Below are positions 8,374-16,484 of a stretch of DNA of 49,675 nucleotides, piece by piece; position 1 is the first letter of the stretch, and every line of letters starts with the position of its first letter. The position numbers and the translations under genes were made by a program. The stretch is from assembly GCA_937884755.1 (NCBI GenBank), contig CAKZYJ010000100.1:1-49675 (forward strand), read 5' to 3'. The notes beneath the pieces were generated by a model. That model searched no databases. It worked only from the letters and a program-made list of their open reading frames with translations, and was not told where the DNA came from. This stretch comes from an uncultured Flammeovirgaceae bacterium. Its GTDB lineage: Bacteria; Bacteroidota; Bacteroidia; Cytophagales; Cyclobacteriaceae.

Positions 8374-10032
8374 ATGATGAAATTTCTATTCCTTCTGTTT
8401 TTCTCATTTTTACTTTTCATTGCAGGGCAGGGGCAAGCTCAAGACCTTCCGGAAAATATAGTAATCACCAACAAGAAGAAGAAAACTAGGGTACGTGCCA
8501 AGAAAGACGGGAAGTTGCTGATAAATGTATCTCCCCGAGATATTCAAAAATTCAGAGCCGATGGATATATTCGGTACAGTGATTTCGGGGCCAAAGGTAA
8601 TGGTAAAACCGATGATATTGATGCAATAGCATCCACCCATGCTGTCGCCAATCAGCACGGACTGGCGGTGAAAGCCGATGAAGAAGCCACCTACTACATC
8701 GGAGGAAAGGACCGTACGGCGATTATTAGAACCGATACTGATTTTGGTATGGCGGAATTTATTATTGACGATACCAACGTTGAGAACCGTAACGTATCGG
8801 TTTTTATGGTCAGCTCGAGTCAGCAACCCTTCCATCTTGAAGGCGTCGCATCCCTTAGAAGAAATCAGGAAAAAATAGATGTTTCCTTGCCCGGAACCTG
8901 CATAGTCACTGTCACTGATTCTACTGTAAGGCGCTATATCCGATACGGGCTAAATCAGAATAACGGATCACCGCAGACGGATATTTTTGTTGTGGACAAA
9001 AACGGGCAGGTGGATACGGATGCTCCCATTATTTGGGACTTCAATCAGATAACTGAAATTATGGCCCTTCCGGTAGACGAAAAAACATTGACTATTACTG
9101 GCGGGCGTTTCACCACTATCGCCAATCAAGCGGAATCAAGGTATACCTACTACAGCCGAAACATCGCAATTCGCCGCTCGAACGTTCTGGTTGATGGCCT
9201 GGAACACCGCATCTCCGGCGAAGGAGAACACGGTGCACCCTACGGCGGCTTCCTCAATATCCGCGACTGTGCGTACGTGACAGTTCAAAATACTGTACTG
9301 ACTGGACATAAAACCTATCGTACCATTGGTGCAGCCGGTAAACCGGTTTCTATGGGCTCTTATGATTTGTCAGTCAACCGAGCTTTAAACGTATCTTTCA
9401 TTAATTGCCGTCAGACCAACGATATTGATGATCGTACCTATTGGGGGATTCTGGGGTCTAATTACTGCAAAAACCTTCTGTATGACAATTGCACTTTTTC
9501 CCGCTTCGACGCCCACATGGGAGTAGCTAATGCTACCATTCGTAATTCCACCCTGGGCCATATGGGAATTAATGCCATTGGTACTGGTACCCTAACAATT
9601 GAAAATAGTACCATCCGCGGTAGAAGCTTAGTCAATCTTCGCTCCGATTATGGCAGTACCTGGCAGGGAGAATTTAACATTCGAGACTGTACATTCGTAC
9701 CTCACGGAGGGCGACCGGGCAATGTTAGTCTTATCAGTGGATCGTATTCTGGTCAGCATGATTTCGGTTACACTTGCTACATGCCCGAAAAGATCATCAT
9801 TGAAAATCTCCATATCGACGATTCTAATCCTCCCGAGAATTACCAAGGCCCAGCTATTTTCACCGATTTCAACCCGGATATGACTGATAGTTCTTACCAG
9901 GAGAAGTTTCCTTACGTGAAAACCGAGAAGGTGATTCTTCAAAATGTTACCACCGAAAGTGGTATGGACGTAAGACTCAGTGACAATCTGTATATGTTTA
10001 ATAATGTGGAGGTTATCGCCCGCGAAAAATAA
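8374..10032 (+). CDS. Secreted right-handed beta-helix protein (pectate-lyase superfamily fold)
   Basis: A 552-residue protein with a clear Sec signal peptide (hydrophobic residues 3-17 then GQAQ). After a short lysine-rich stretch it has YSDFGAKGNGKTDDIDAI, the typical opening of the pectate-lyase-3 / polygalacturonase beta-helix domain. The rest is a series of short beta-strand rungs rich in Asn, Ser and Thr (for example FINCRQTNDIDD, LYDNCTFSRFDAH, TIENSTIRG, FNIRDCTFVP). Family members bind or cleave acidic polysaccharides, but I do not see an assured catalytic set, so it may be a lyase, hydrolase or binding protein. No sulfatase or transporter lies beside it. Its role in carbohydrate handling is inferred from fold only. 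Confidence 0.8.
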   Translation: MMKFLFLLFFSFLLFIAGQGQAQDLPENIVITNKKKKTRVRAKKDGKLLINVSPRDIQKFRADGYIRYSDFGAKGNGKTDDIDAIASTHAVANQHGLAVKADEEATYYIGGKDRTAIIRTDTDFGMAEFIIDDTNVENRNVSVFMVSSSQQPFHLEGVASLRRNQEKIDVSLPGTCIVTVTDSTVRRYIRYGLNQNNGSPQTDIFVVDKNGQVDTDAPIIWDFNQITEIMALPVDEKTLTITGGRFTTIANQAESRYTYYSRNIAIRRSNVLVDGLEHRISGEGEHGAPYGGFLNIRDCAYVTVQNTVLTGHKTYRTIGAAGKPVSMGSYDLSVNRALNVSFINCRQTNDIDDRTYWGILGSNYCKNLLYDNCTFSRFDAHMGVANATIRNSTLGHMGINAIGTGTLTIENSTIRGRSLVNLRSDYGSTWQGEFNIRDCTFVPHGGRPGNVSLISGSYSGQHDFGYTCYMPEKIIIENLHIDDSNPPENYQGPAIFTDFNPDMTDSSYQEKFPYVKTEKVILQNVTTESGMDVRLSDNLYMFNNVEVIAREK

Positions 10033-10202
10033 AGTATTTTATCACAGCCCAATTCCGAAGAGGCACTCATGCAAATTGTGAATTTCAAGCATTCAAAAAG
10101 TAATCTTTATGGTTGGGTGATACTTGTGGGGGCAGTGGAAACAAAAGGATAAAGAGAAATACTTTCGTTGAACCTATTACTTTTCACCAAAAAATTAGGC
10201 CC

Positions 10203-10751
10203 ATGAAATCATGCATATTGTTAATAGTCGCATTCTTGGTGACCAGCGCTTCCTATGGACAAAGCAAACGTTCAGTCTTTATTAACCGGGAAAAGATTAG
10301 CTCTGAGACAGTGAAGGCTTTAGAGTCTAGCTACAATATCAGTATTCTGGATGGTCGTTACTGGTACGACCGTTATTCAGGATTATGGGGGATGGAAGGA
10401 GGGCCGACTGTAGGAGTAGTGATGCCCGGACTCCAACTCGGCGGAGACCTACCGGTAGACGCGGCCAATGGCAATACCGGAGTCTTTTTAAATGGCCTAG
10501 AGCTTCACGCGCAGGATGTTCGGAACCTAACAATGTGGCTGGGTGTGGTAAATCCCGGTCGCTACTGGATGGATGCCTCCGGTAATGTGGGCTACGAAGG
10601 CGGCCCGGCTCAACTTAATCTCTGGCAATTGTCTCAACGCAGCCAGCAGAGCTCGTTTTATCGAAACAGCTATACTGGCATTGGCGGCGGAAGTAGTGGC
10701 GGTACTTCTTACGTAATTGGGAAGGATTTTAGCGTGATCGTTGATCATTGA
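10203..10751 (+). CDS. Small secreted protein with duplicated GRYW motif, function unknown
   Basis: The frame is open from 10113, but the start at 10203 is preferred because it gives a normal signal peptide (MKSCILLIVAFLVTSASYGQ), yielding 182 residues. The mature protein has two copies of a glycine/aromatic motif: GRYWYDRYSGLWGMEGGP and GRYWMDASGNVGYEGGP. Between them are PGLQLGGDLP and TGVFLNGLELHAQDV, and a Gly/Ser-rich tail follows. I recognise this as a repeat-bearing exported family without an assigned function. It lies 170 bases after the beta-helix gene, with a gap that may hold its own promoter. It is followed by repeat-rich intergenic DNA. Confidence 0.75.
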   Translation: MKSCILLIVAFLVTSASYGQSKRSVFINREKISSETVKALESSYNISILDGRYWYDRYSGLWGMEGGPTVGVVMPGLQLGGDLPVDAANGNTGVFLNGLELHAQDVRNLTMWLGVVNPGRYWMDASGNVGYEGGPAQLNLWQLSQRSQQSSFYRNSYTGIGGGSSGGTSYVIGKDFSVIVDH

Positions 10752-10894
10752 TAGTTCGTCATTTGTCCGTTGTCCCTTGTCATTAGCGCTCGGCGCCCGA
10801 TCCACAGTTGACGGTCGACTGTCCACAGTTATTTGTCACTGGTCACTGTTTCACAACTTTGGGCTTCCGACTTCAGTCTTCGGACCTCCAACTT
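10752..10894. repeat. Degenerate short-word repeat tract between convergent genes
   Basis: This gap is built from near-repeats of short words such as TTTGTCCGTTGTCCCTTGTCATT and TTTGTCACTGGTCACTGTTT, plus alternating CTTC/GACC units near its end. It contains the imperfect palindrome ACAGTTGACGGTCGACTGT (10804-10822). It lies between the end of the GRYW-motif gene and the converging ureidoglycolate-lyase-like gene, and the repeat-like composition runs up to that gene's stop codon. It may act as a bidirectional terminator. Confidence 0.5.
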
Positions 10895-11554
10895 CTACCT
10901 CTCGCCTTCCACCGAAAAATCAACTTCTAGCAAGCAACCAAACTCACGGGCGAAATCTACGGATACACGAGCGTGTACTGCCCCCTGCCGATCCAGAAAA
11001 CGCTGTTGCCCGCTAATGGCAAATACTCCCTCGTGCCAAATATTAGGGTGAATGTACAAGCCCTGATCACCTTTAAGCCAGAAGCAAACAAAATCTTCGG
11101 GTTGCACATCATCTCCCGGCAGGGCAAGTGGCACCACAAATGGGGCCTTTTCCAGGGGAAAAAACATTTGCCCACCATCAGGATGGTAGTTTGCATGCCA
11201 GAGCAGAAGTCGCTTCGGATCTTGCGGATGGTTCGCCCGAGCTTCGGTAGGATCGGTTCCGTAGCCTAAAATATAATGTCCTCCAACCGCCGAATTTCGA
11301 CCGTATAAAATATCTCCTTTCCATTCGGAAATGAATGTTCCCTCGGTAATTCCGCCTTCATCCCCACTATCGGTATCCACCGGTCGCCAACCCTGTGCCG
11401 GCCAACGAATAATTTCTACTTTCACCTGATTGGGGTCATCTACCAATTGACCATAACCCTCCAGGGTTTTAGGTGTGGCTTCTATCAGCTTAATTTTTAC
11501 AGTTTTAAGTCCTGGGGGTAAATCAGGATTTAGATAATCCGGAGCGTTTGACAT
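10895..11554 (-). CDS. Ureidoglycolate-lyase-like cupin protein
   Basis: A 219-residue cupin-type protein. It matches the ureidoglycolate lyase (AllA) family in layout: an N-terminal VKIKLIEATPKTLEGYGQLV, a middle HPDGGQMFFPLEKAPFVVPLALPGDD and a C-terminal GLYIHPNIWHEGVFAI followed by VHARVSVDFAREFGCLLEV. AllA converts ureidoglycolate to glyoxylate and urea in purine breakdown. No allantoinase, allantoicase or urease gene is nearby, so the substrate may differ. The protein is about 50 residues longer than E. coli AllA (160), mostly in an insertion around residues 50-100 that mentions a tyrosine-rich GRNSAVGGHYILGYG. No signal peptide, so cytoplasmic. Family assignment is good, function moderate. 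Confidence 0.75.
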   Translation of the reverse strand: MSNAPDYLNPDLPPGLKTVKIKLIEATPKTLEGYGQLVDDPNQVKVEIIRWPAQGWRPVDTDSGDEGGITEGTFISEWKGDILYGRNSAVGGHYILGYGTDPTEARANHPQDPKRLLLWHANYHPDGGQMFFPLEKAPFVVPLALPGDDVQPEDFVCFWLKGDQGLYIHPNIWHEGVFAISGQQRFLDRQGAVHARVSVDFAREFGCLLEVDFSVEGER

Positions 11555-11599
11555 TGGTTAGATAGTAAGCTAGGGTTGTAGAAAGATTGATATAAAGAA

Positions 11600-11700
11600 A
11601 GTAATATAGTTAAATCTTGCCCCTACGAAGATGAACAGTTTTATCGGGCAAGACAAACAATAACCATCACCAAATTGTAAAGAAATAAAATTTGGTAATT
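11600..11700. promoter_or_regulatory. Two perfect inverted repeats in a divergent promoter region
   Basis: TCTTGCCC (11615-11622) pairs with GGGCAAGA (11646-11653) across 23 bases, and ACCAAATT (11669-11676) pairs with AATTTGGT (11689-11696) across 12 bases. They sit in the 259-base space between the divergent lyase-like gene and the outer-membrane receptor gene, where operators would be expected. The second has the spacing of a dimeric regulator site or a hairpin. No T run follows either one. Confidence 0.4.
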
Positions 11701-11813
11701 GGGAAGATGCTTAGATATTTCAGTGGATTGGTAGTATATTATGCCAACCTTAAACCGTTACTTTTTCAATTGGTTAACCGACTAGGTTTCTATCACATTT
11801 ACCATTTTTTCTA

Positions 11814-14300
11814 TTGATCCTCTTCAATAATCCTTACCGTTTAGCCTTGGTATTTGCTTTAACCGGAATGCTGCAAATTAGCAATTATGCAGCAGCTCAG
11901 CAGGCAGTTTTAACCGGGATGGTAATCGATGAGATTAGTGAAGAGCCCCTGGAATATGCCACAGTTGGCCTTTGTCAGACCCGTGATTCTACCATCCTGG
12001 CCGGAGCGGTAACGCTGGCGGATGGCACCTTTATGGTTGAGAATGTAACTCCCGGGACCTATCTGCTGAAAGTTCAGTTCGTGGGCTACGAGTCCTCGTA
12101 CGTATCTACGTTTTCCGTAGTGGCGAATGAACGCAAAGAACTGGGCGGAATTTCCATTCGCGCTACCGATCAGCTACTGGAAGAGATCTCCGTGTCCGGG
12201 CAACGAGCTTCAGTGTACCATAAAGTAGACCGGCAGGTATACAACGCCGCTCAGTTTCAGTCTGCTACCGGAGGCACCGCTACTGACGTACTGCAAAACG
12301 TCCCCTCAGTAGCTGTTGATGCATCGGGAGCCCTGACGGTACGAGGTTCATCTGGTTTCACCATTCTCCTCAATGGCAAGCCTATTCAAAGCGATCCTAC
12401 GCTAATTCTCAGTCAGTTACCGGCGAATGCCGTTGAAGATGTAGAAATTGTAACCGCCCCTTCAGCTAAATATGATCCTGAAGGAAAAGCGGGAATTATT
12501 AATATCATCACCCGAAAGGGGGCAGCAGATGGCCTCTACGTGCTAGTGAATACTCAGGTGGGATTACCGAGTATTCAGGACTACAACAATGCTGAAAATG
12601 CCCCTCGCTATGGTGCAGACTTTACCCTTAACTATCGTAAGAACAGGTGGGATATATCATTGGGAGCAAGCTACTTACGCTACGATATTTCCGGTAGACG
12701 AGAAGGGGATGTGTACACCATTATTAATGATACGCTGACCCGTTTTCCTTCCGATGGTGAACGTAGTTTTGATGAGCAAACCTACACCGCCCGAGCCACT
12801 GTTGGCTATACACCCGATGAAGCAAACGCATTTAGTCTGGGACTTTACGCAGGAAAACGTTCTAAAGATCGTACGGCAGATATTCTCTACAATAACTATA
12901 AAGTGTATCTGCCTGAAATGGATACCTTCAGCCGTACTATATACTACAACGAAAACCTCCGCATTCGTCGGGGCGATTTTCTACTTGGGAGCCTAGACTA
13001 CGCGCATACATTCGCTAATGAATCTAAGTTAACTACCTCGCTTCTTTATGAATACACTATGTTGGGTGGACCTACTACTAACCTGAATCTATCCTGGCCA
13101 AGTCTGCAGGACACTATTCAGGATCAGTACAATACTAATAATAACCCGCTGCACGGTATTCGCTTTCAGGCTGATTATGTATTACCATTCCGGGTCTGCT
13201 CTTTGGAAACCGGTTATCAGTTCCGGCACCTGAACCATACCGGTGAATTTTTTTACGAGGAGCGGACTATTGGTACAAACGATTACGAACTGATACCAGA
13301 ATTTTCCAGTAATGTTGACCTCACCCGGCAGATTCACTCAGTGTACGGGCTGTACTCTAGTCAGTGGAACAAGTTAACTTACTCGATTGGATCAAGGGTT
13401 GAAGTAATGGATCGTAATCTGTTGTTAATCAATGCATTTGTGGATACTACCTATCACTATGATTTCATCCAGTTATACCCTTCAGCCAATGTAGTATATC
13501 AGCTTACTGATCAGTTTCAATTAAAGGCTGCCTACAGTCGGAGAGTGGAACGTACTACCACGTTTAAGATGAATCCTTTTCCCGAAAGGGAGCATTCGGA
13601 AACTCTCGAACAGGGTGACCCGGAATTAAGACCGGAATTTATTGATCTGATTGAAGCGGGATTTGTGAAGGACTTTGAAAATCATTCGGTGTTCGCTACT
13701 GCTTATTTCCGGAATGTACAAAACCTGATAAACCGAGTAAATACAGTCTATAATGATTCCATCCTGAACCGTATCTACTCCAATGTAGGGCAGGGGAGAT
13801 CTATTGGGTTGGAAGCAGGATTAGACTTGAACCCAACTAGCTGGTGGCAACTTTATGCCGGTGGTAACCTTTATCGCTACACCATCGACGGTACTTTTGA
13901 TGATCGCCCTGTTAATACCAGTAGCTGGATCTACTCGCTGAATATGAATACTACCTTTAAACTGTCGCAGGGTTGGACACTACAATGGACACTAAATTAT
14001 CTTTCGGATCGGAATACAGCCCAGGGTGAAGATTCGCGTTTTCTGTCTCCTAACTTAACCCTACAGAAGAGCTGGTTGGACGGTAAGCTAACCGCTACTG
14101 CTCAGTGGCTAAATATGGATTTGGGATTACTTCCCACTAACGAGCAAAGGATAACTACCTGGCGTAGCAATGAATTCTTTACTACCACAAATTATGTGTA
14201 CGAAGTTGACGTAATCATGCTTAATTTTAGCTACCGTATAAACCAGCAGTTGAGTAAAGCTAAGTTTGTCAAGAGTGAATTCGGAGAAAAAGAGTTTTAG
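11814..14300 (+). CDS. Outer-membrane beta-barrel TonB-dependent-receptor-like protein
   Basis: An 828-residue protein. A TTG start at 11814 is chosen because it supplies the signal peptide (LALVFALTGMLQISNYAAAQQ follows) and an in-frame stop lies upstream at 11775. Residues about 30-110 form a carboxypeptidase-regulatory-like domain (VLTGMVIDEISEEPLEYATV ... DGTFMVENVTPGTYLLKV). A plug-like domain follows (DVLQNVPSVAVDASGALTVRG ... ILLNGKPIQSD ... KYDPEGKAGIINIITRKG), then a barrel of aromatic-rich strands. The C-terminal region belongs to the outer-membrane beta-barrel family 3 type. There is no SusD partner. It is likely a transporter or receptor for an unknown ligand. Confidence 0.88.
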   Translation: MILFNNPYRLALVFALTGMLQISNYAAAQQAVLTGMVIDEISEEPLEYATVGLCQTRDSTILAGAVTLADGTFMVENVTPGTYLLKVQFVGYESSYVSTFSVVANERKELGGISIRATDQLLEEISVSGQRASVYHKVDRQVYNAAQFQSATGGTATDVLQNVPSVAVDASGALTVRGSSGFTILLNGKPIQSDPTLILSQLPANAVEDVEIVTAPSAKYDPEGKAGIINIITRKGAADGLYVLVNTQVGLPSIQDYNNAENAPRYGADFTLNYRKNRWDISLGASYLRYDISGRREGDVYTIINDTLTRFPSDGERSFDEQTYTARATVGYTPDEANAFSLGLYAGKRSKDRTADILYNNYKVYLPEMDTFSRTIYYNENLRIRRGDFLLGSLDYAHTFANESKLTTSLLYEYTMLGGPTTNLNLSWPSLQDTIQDQYNTNNNPLHGIRFQADYVLPFRVCSLETGYQFRHLNHTGEFFYEERTIGTNDYELIPEFSSNVDLTRQIHSVYGLYSSQWNKLTYSIGSRVEVMDRNLLLINAFVDTTYHYDFIQLYPSANVVYQLTDQFQLKAAYSRRVERTTTFKMNPFPEREHSETLEQGDPELRPEFIDLIEAGFVKDFENHSVFATAYFRNVQNLINRVNTVYNDSILNRIYSNVGQGRSIGLEAGLDLNPTSWWQLYAGGNLYRYTIDGTFDDRPVNTSSWIYSLNMNTTFKLSQGWTLQWTLNYLSDRNTAQGEDSRFLSPNLTLQKSWLDGKLTATAQWLNMDLGLLPTNEQRITTWRSNEFFTTTNYVYEVDVIMLNFSYRINQQLSKAKFVKSEFGEKEF

Positions 14301-14387
14301 CGAGTACGATACTTTTCTACACCTAACAATTATTGGGATAAAGCAGCAAATTGGTCAACAAACTATTACTTTCGCGGTTGAAACGAA

Positions 14388-16412
14388 ATGGACACCATGC
14401 AAACGCTAGAAACTACTAAAACCAAATCATCTAAAAAGCCGGATAACTCATTAAGCGGAATTGCTGGACAGCAGCGGGTGATTATAAAAAATGTTGAGCC
14501 GCAGGTAGATCATAATCACTTTTCCGTAAAGCGAACTGTAGGTGAATCTGTAGATGTCTACGCTGATATTTTTGCTGATAGCCACGATAAGGTATATGCA
14601 TTACTGCTTTTCAAAAAAGTTGGGGATAAAACCTGGCAGGAAGTACCCATGAACCCGATCATGAACGATCGCTGGACGGGGACATTTATTCCTAAATCTA
14701 CTGGTTTTTACGAGTACACCATCTTAGCATATATTGATCATTATGCCTCTTGGCAGTACGGTTTACGTAAGAAGTTTGAAGCCGGGCAAGATATTTCGGT
14801 AGAGATGCTTATCGGGGCTGAGATGCTAGAAAAAATGGCAAAACAGTGCCAAGGAAGTGACCAGAAAAAGTTGAAGGAGTACGCAAAATCATTCCGGGAT
14901 ACTTCGGCCGAAAATATTGAGGTGGCCGTTGCTCGAGCACTGAGTGATGAAGCTACTCAGTTGGCCACTAAATGTGTGAATCGAAGCCACGCTACGCACT
15001 ATCATCAGACGGTTAATGTTGAGGTAGAGCGAAAAAAAGCGCTCTTTAGTACCTGGTATGAGTTTTTCCCCCGATCAACTGCCCGAGAGGAAGGTAAACA
15101 CGGTAATTTCCAGACTGCGGCTAAAATACTACCCCGGGTTGCTGAAATGGGATTTGATGTAGTCTACTTACCGCCCATTCATCCCATCGGAAAAAAGCAC
15201 CGTAAAGGATTAAATAATGCATTATCCGCCAATCCTGGCGACCCTGGTTCCTGTTGGGCTATCGGATCAGATGAAGGTGGGCATAAGGACATTCATCCTG
15301 AGTTGGGTACTATGAAAGATTTTCAGGATTTTGTGTGGAAGGCGGGTGAACTTGACATTGAAATAGCCCTAGATATTGCCTTTCAGTGTGCCCCCGACCA
15401 CCCTTACGTGAAAGAGCACCCGCAATGGTTTAAGTGGCGGCCCGATGGTACGGTGCAGTACGCAGAAAACCCTCCGAAAAAATATCAGGATATTCTCCCA
15501 ATTAATTTTGAAACCGAGGACTGGCAGAATCTATGGATGGAGCTGAAAAGCGTTATTGCTTTTTGGGTTAGTATGGGAATAAAAATTTTTCGGGTGGATA
15601 ACCCCCATACCAAATCATTTAAGTTTTGGCAGTGGTGTATCAAAGAGATTCGGAGTGAAAATCCGGAAGTTATTTTTCTGGCTGAAGCCTTTACCCGTCC
15701 GCGGGTAATGGAATGGTTAGCCAAGACTGGTTTTACCCAATCGTATACGTATTTCACCTGGCGGAATAATCCCTACGAGATGCGGGAGTATATGTTGGAA
15801 CTAGCTAAGGGCCCGATGCGCAACTATTTCCGTCCTAACTTCTGGCCTAACACTCCTGATATTCTCACTCCCGACCTAGTACACGGTGGCGAATCGGCTC
15901 ATATCATGCGACTGATCCTGGCAGCAACGCTTTCTTCTAACTATGGTTTATATGGTCCAGTATACGAATTTGGAATCAATCATCCCTATCCTGGAAAAGA
16001 AGAGTACATTGATTCAGAAAAGTACGAGGTAAAACACTGGGACTGGAATGCGGAGACTCGGATTAAAGAAATTATTACTATCATAAATCAGGTCAGGAAA
16101 GATAATCCGGCTTTACAGAGTACTTGGAATGTGACTTTTGCCGAGGTACAAAACGATAGTATACTAGCTTACGCCAAGAAGGATGAGGAAAGCGGTAATA
16201 TCATGTTCATGGTGGTAAACATGGACTCTTTCAATACCCAGAGCGCTTATTTAAAAATGCCTATGTATGAACTGGGGATGAATTTTGAAAAACCTTATCG
16301 GTTAGAGGATCAAATTAGCGGAGCTCATTATACGTGGCAAGGTGAGTGGAATTTCGTGGAACTGAACCCGTATCAGATTCCGGCGCACGTTTTTAAAGTG
16401 ATTCAGGATTAG
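14388..16412 (+). CDS. glgE: Alpha-1,4-glucan:maltose-1-phosphate maltosyltransferase
   Basis: A 674-residue GH13 subfamily 3 enzyme. It has an N-terminal domain (about 30-130) and helical region, then the catalytic barrel beginning ALFSTWYEFFPRSTAREEGKHG, a GlgE hallmark. The nucleophile is Asp404 in IFRVDNPHTKSF and the acid/base is Glu433 in FLAEAFTRP; both are offset by ten from the Asp394/Glu423 I recall for the Streptomyces coelicolor enzyme, supporting the assignment. It extends alpha-1,4-glucan using maltose 1-phosphate. It opens a three-gene operon with a TreS-maltokinase fusion and GlgB, which together are the complete GlgE pathway. The sequence TACTTTCG about 23 bases before the ATG resembles a Bacteroidota -7 box. 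Confidence 0.96.
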   Translation: MDTMQTLETTKTKSSKKPDNSLSGIAGQQRVIIKNVEPQVDHNHFSVKRTVGESVDVYADIFADSHDKVYALLLFKKVGDKTWQEVPMNPIMNDRWTGTFIPKSTGFYEYTILAYIDHYASWQYGLRKKFEAGQDISVEMLIGAEMLEKMAKQCQGSDQKKLKEYAKSFRDTSAENIEVAVARALSDEATQLATKCVNRSHATHYHQTVNVEVERKKALFSTWYEFFPRSTAREEGKHGNFQTAAKILPRVAEMGFDVVYLPPIHPIGKKHRKGLNNALSANPGDPGSCWAIGSDEGGHKDIHPELGTMKDFQDFVWKAGELDIEIALDIAFQCAPDHPYVKEHPQWFKWRPDGTVQYAENPPKKYQDILPINFETEDWQNLWMELKSVIAFWVSMGIKIFRVDNPHTKSFKFWQWCIKEIRSENPEVIFLAEAFTRPRVMEWLAKTGFTQSYTYFTWRNNPYEMREYMLELAKGPMRNYFRPNFWPNTPDILTPDLVHGGESAHIMRLILAATLSSNYGLYGPVYEFGINHPYPGKEEYIDSEKYEVKHWDWNAETRIKEIITIINQVRKDNPALQSTWNVTFAEVQNDSILAYAKKDEESGNIMFMVVNMDSFNTQSAYLKMPMYELGMNFEKPYRLEDQISGAHYTWQGEWNFVELNPYQIPAHVFKVIQD

Positions 16413-16484
16413 CAGCGAGTAGTAAAAATTAGTATACTTAATCCGTTAAAGAGACGAACAGCTACCTATTCTTTATCTAAATAC

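Noticed and set aside
10113-10202. Longer N-terminus for the GRYW-motif protein
   Set aside because: The signal peptide begins at 10203 and the upstream residues show no function.
10527-10826. 99-codon minus-strand frame with a plausible start
   Set aside because: Overlaps the GRYW-motif gene and repeat tract; its sequence is translated from the repeats.
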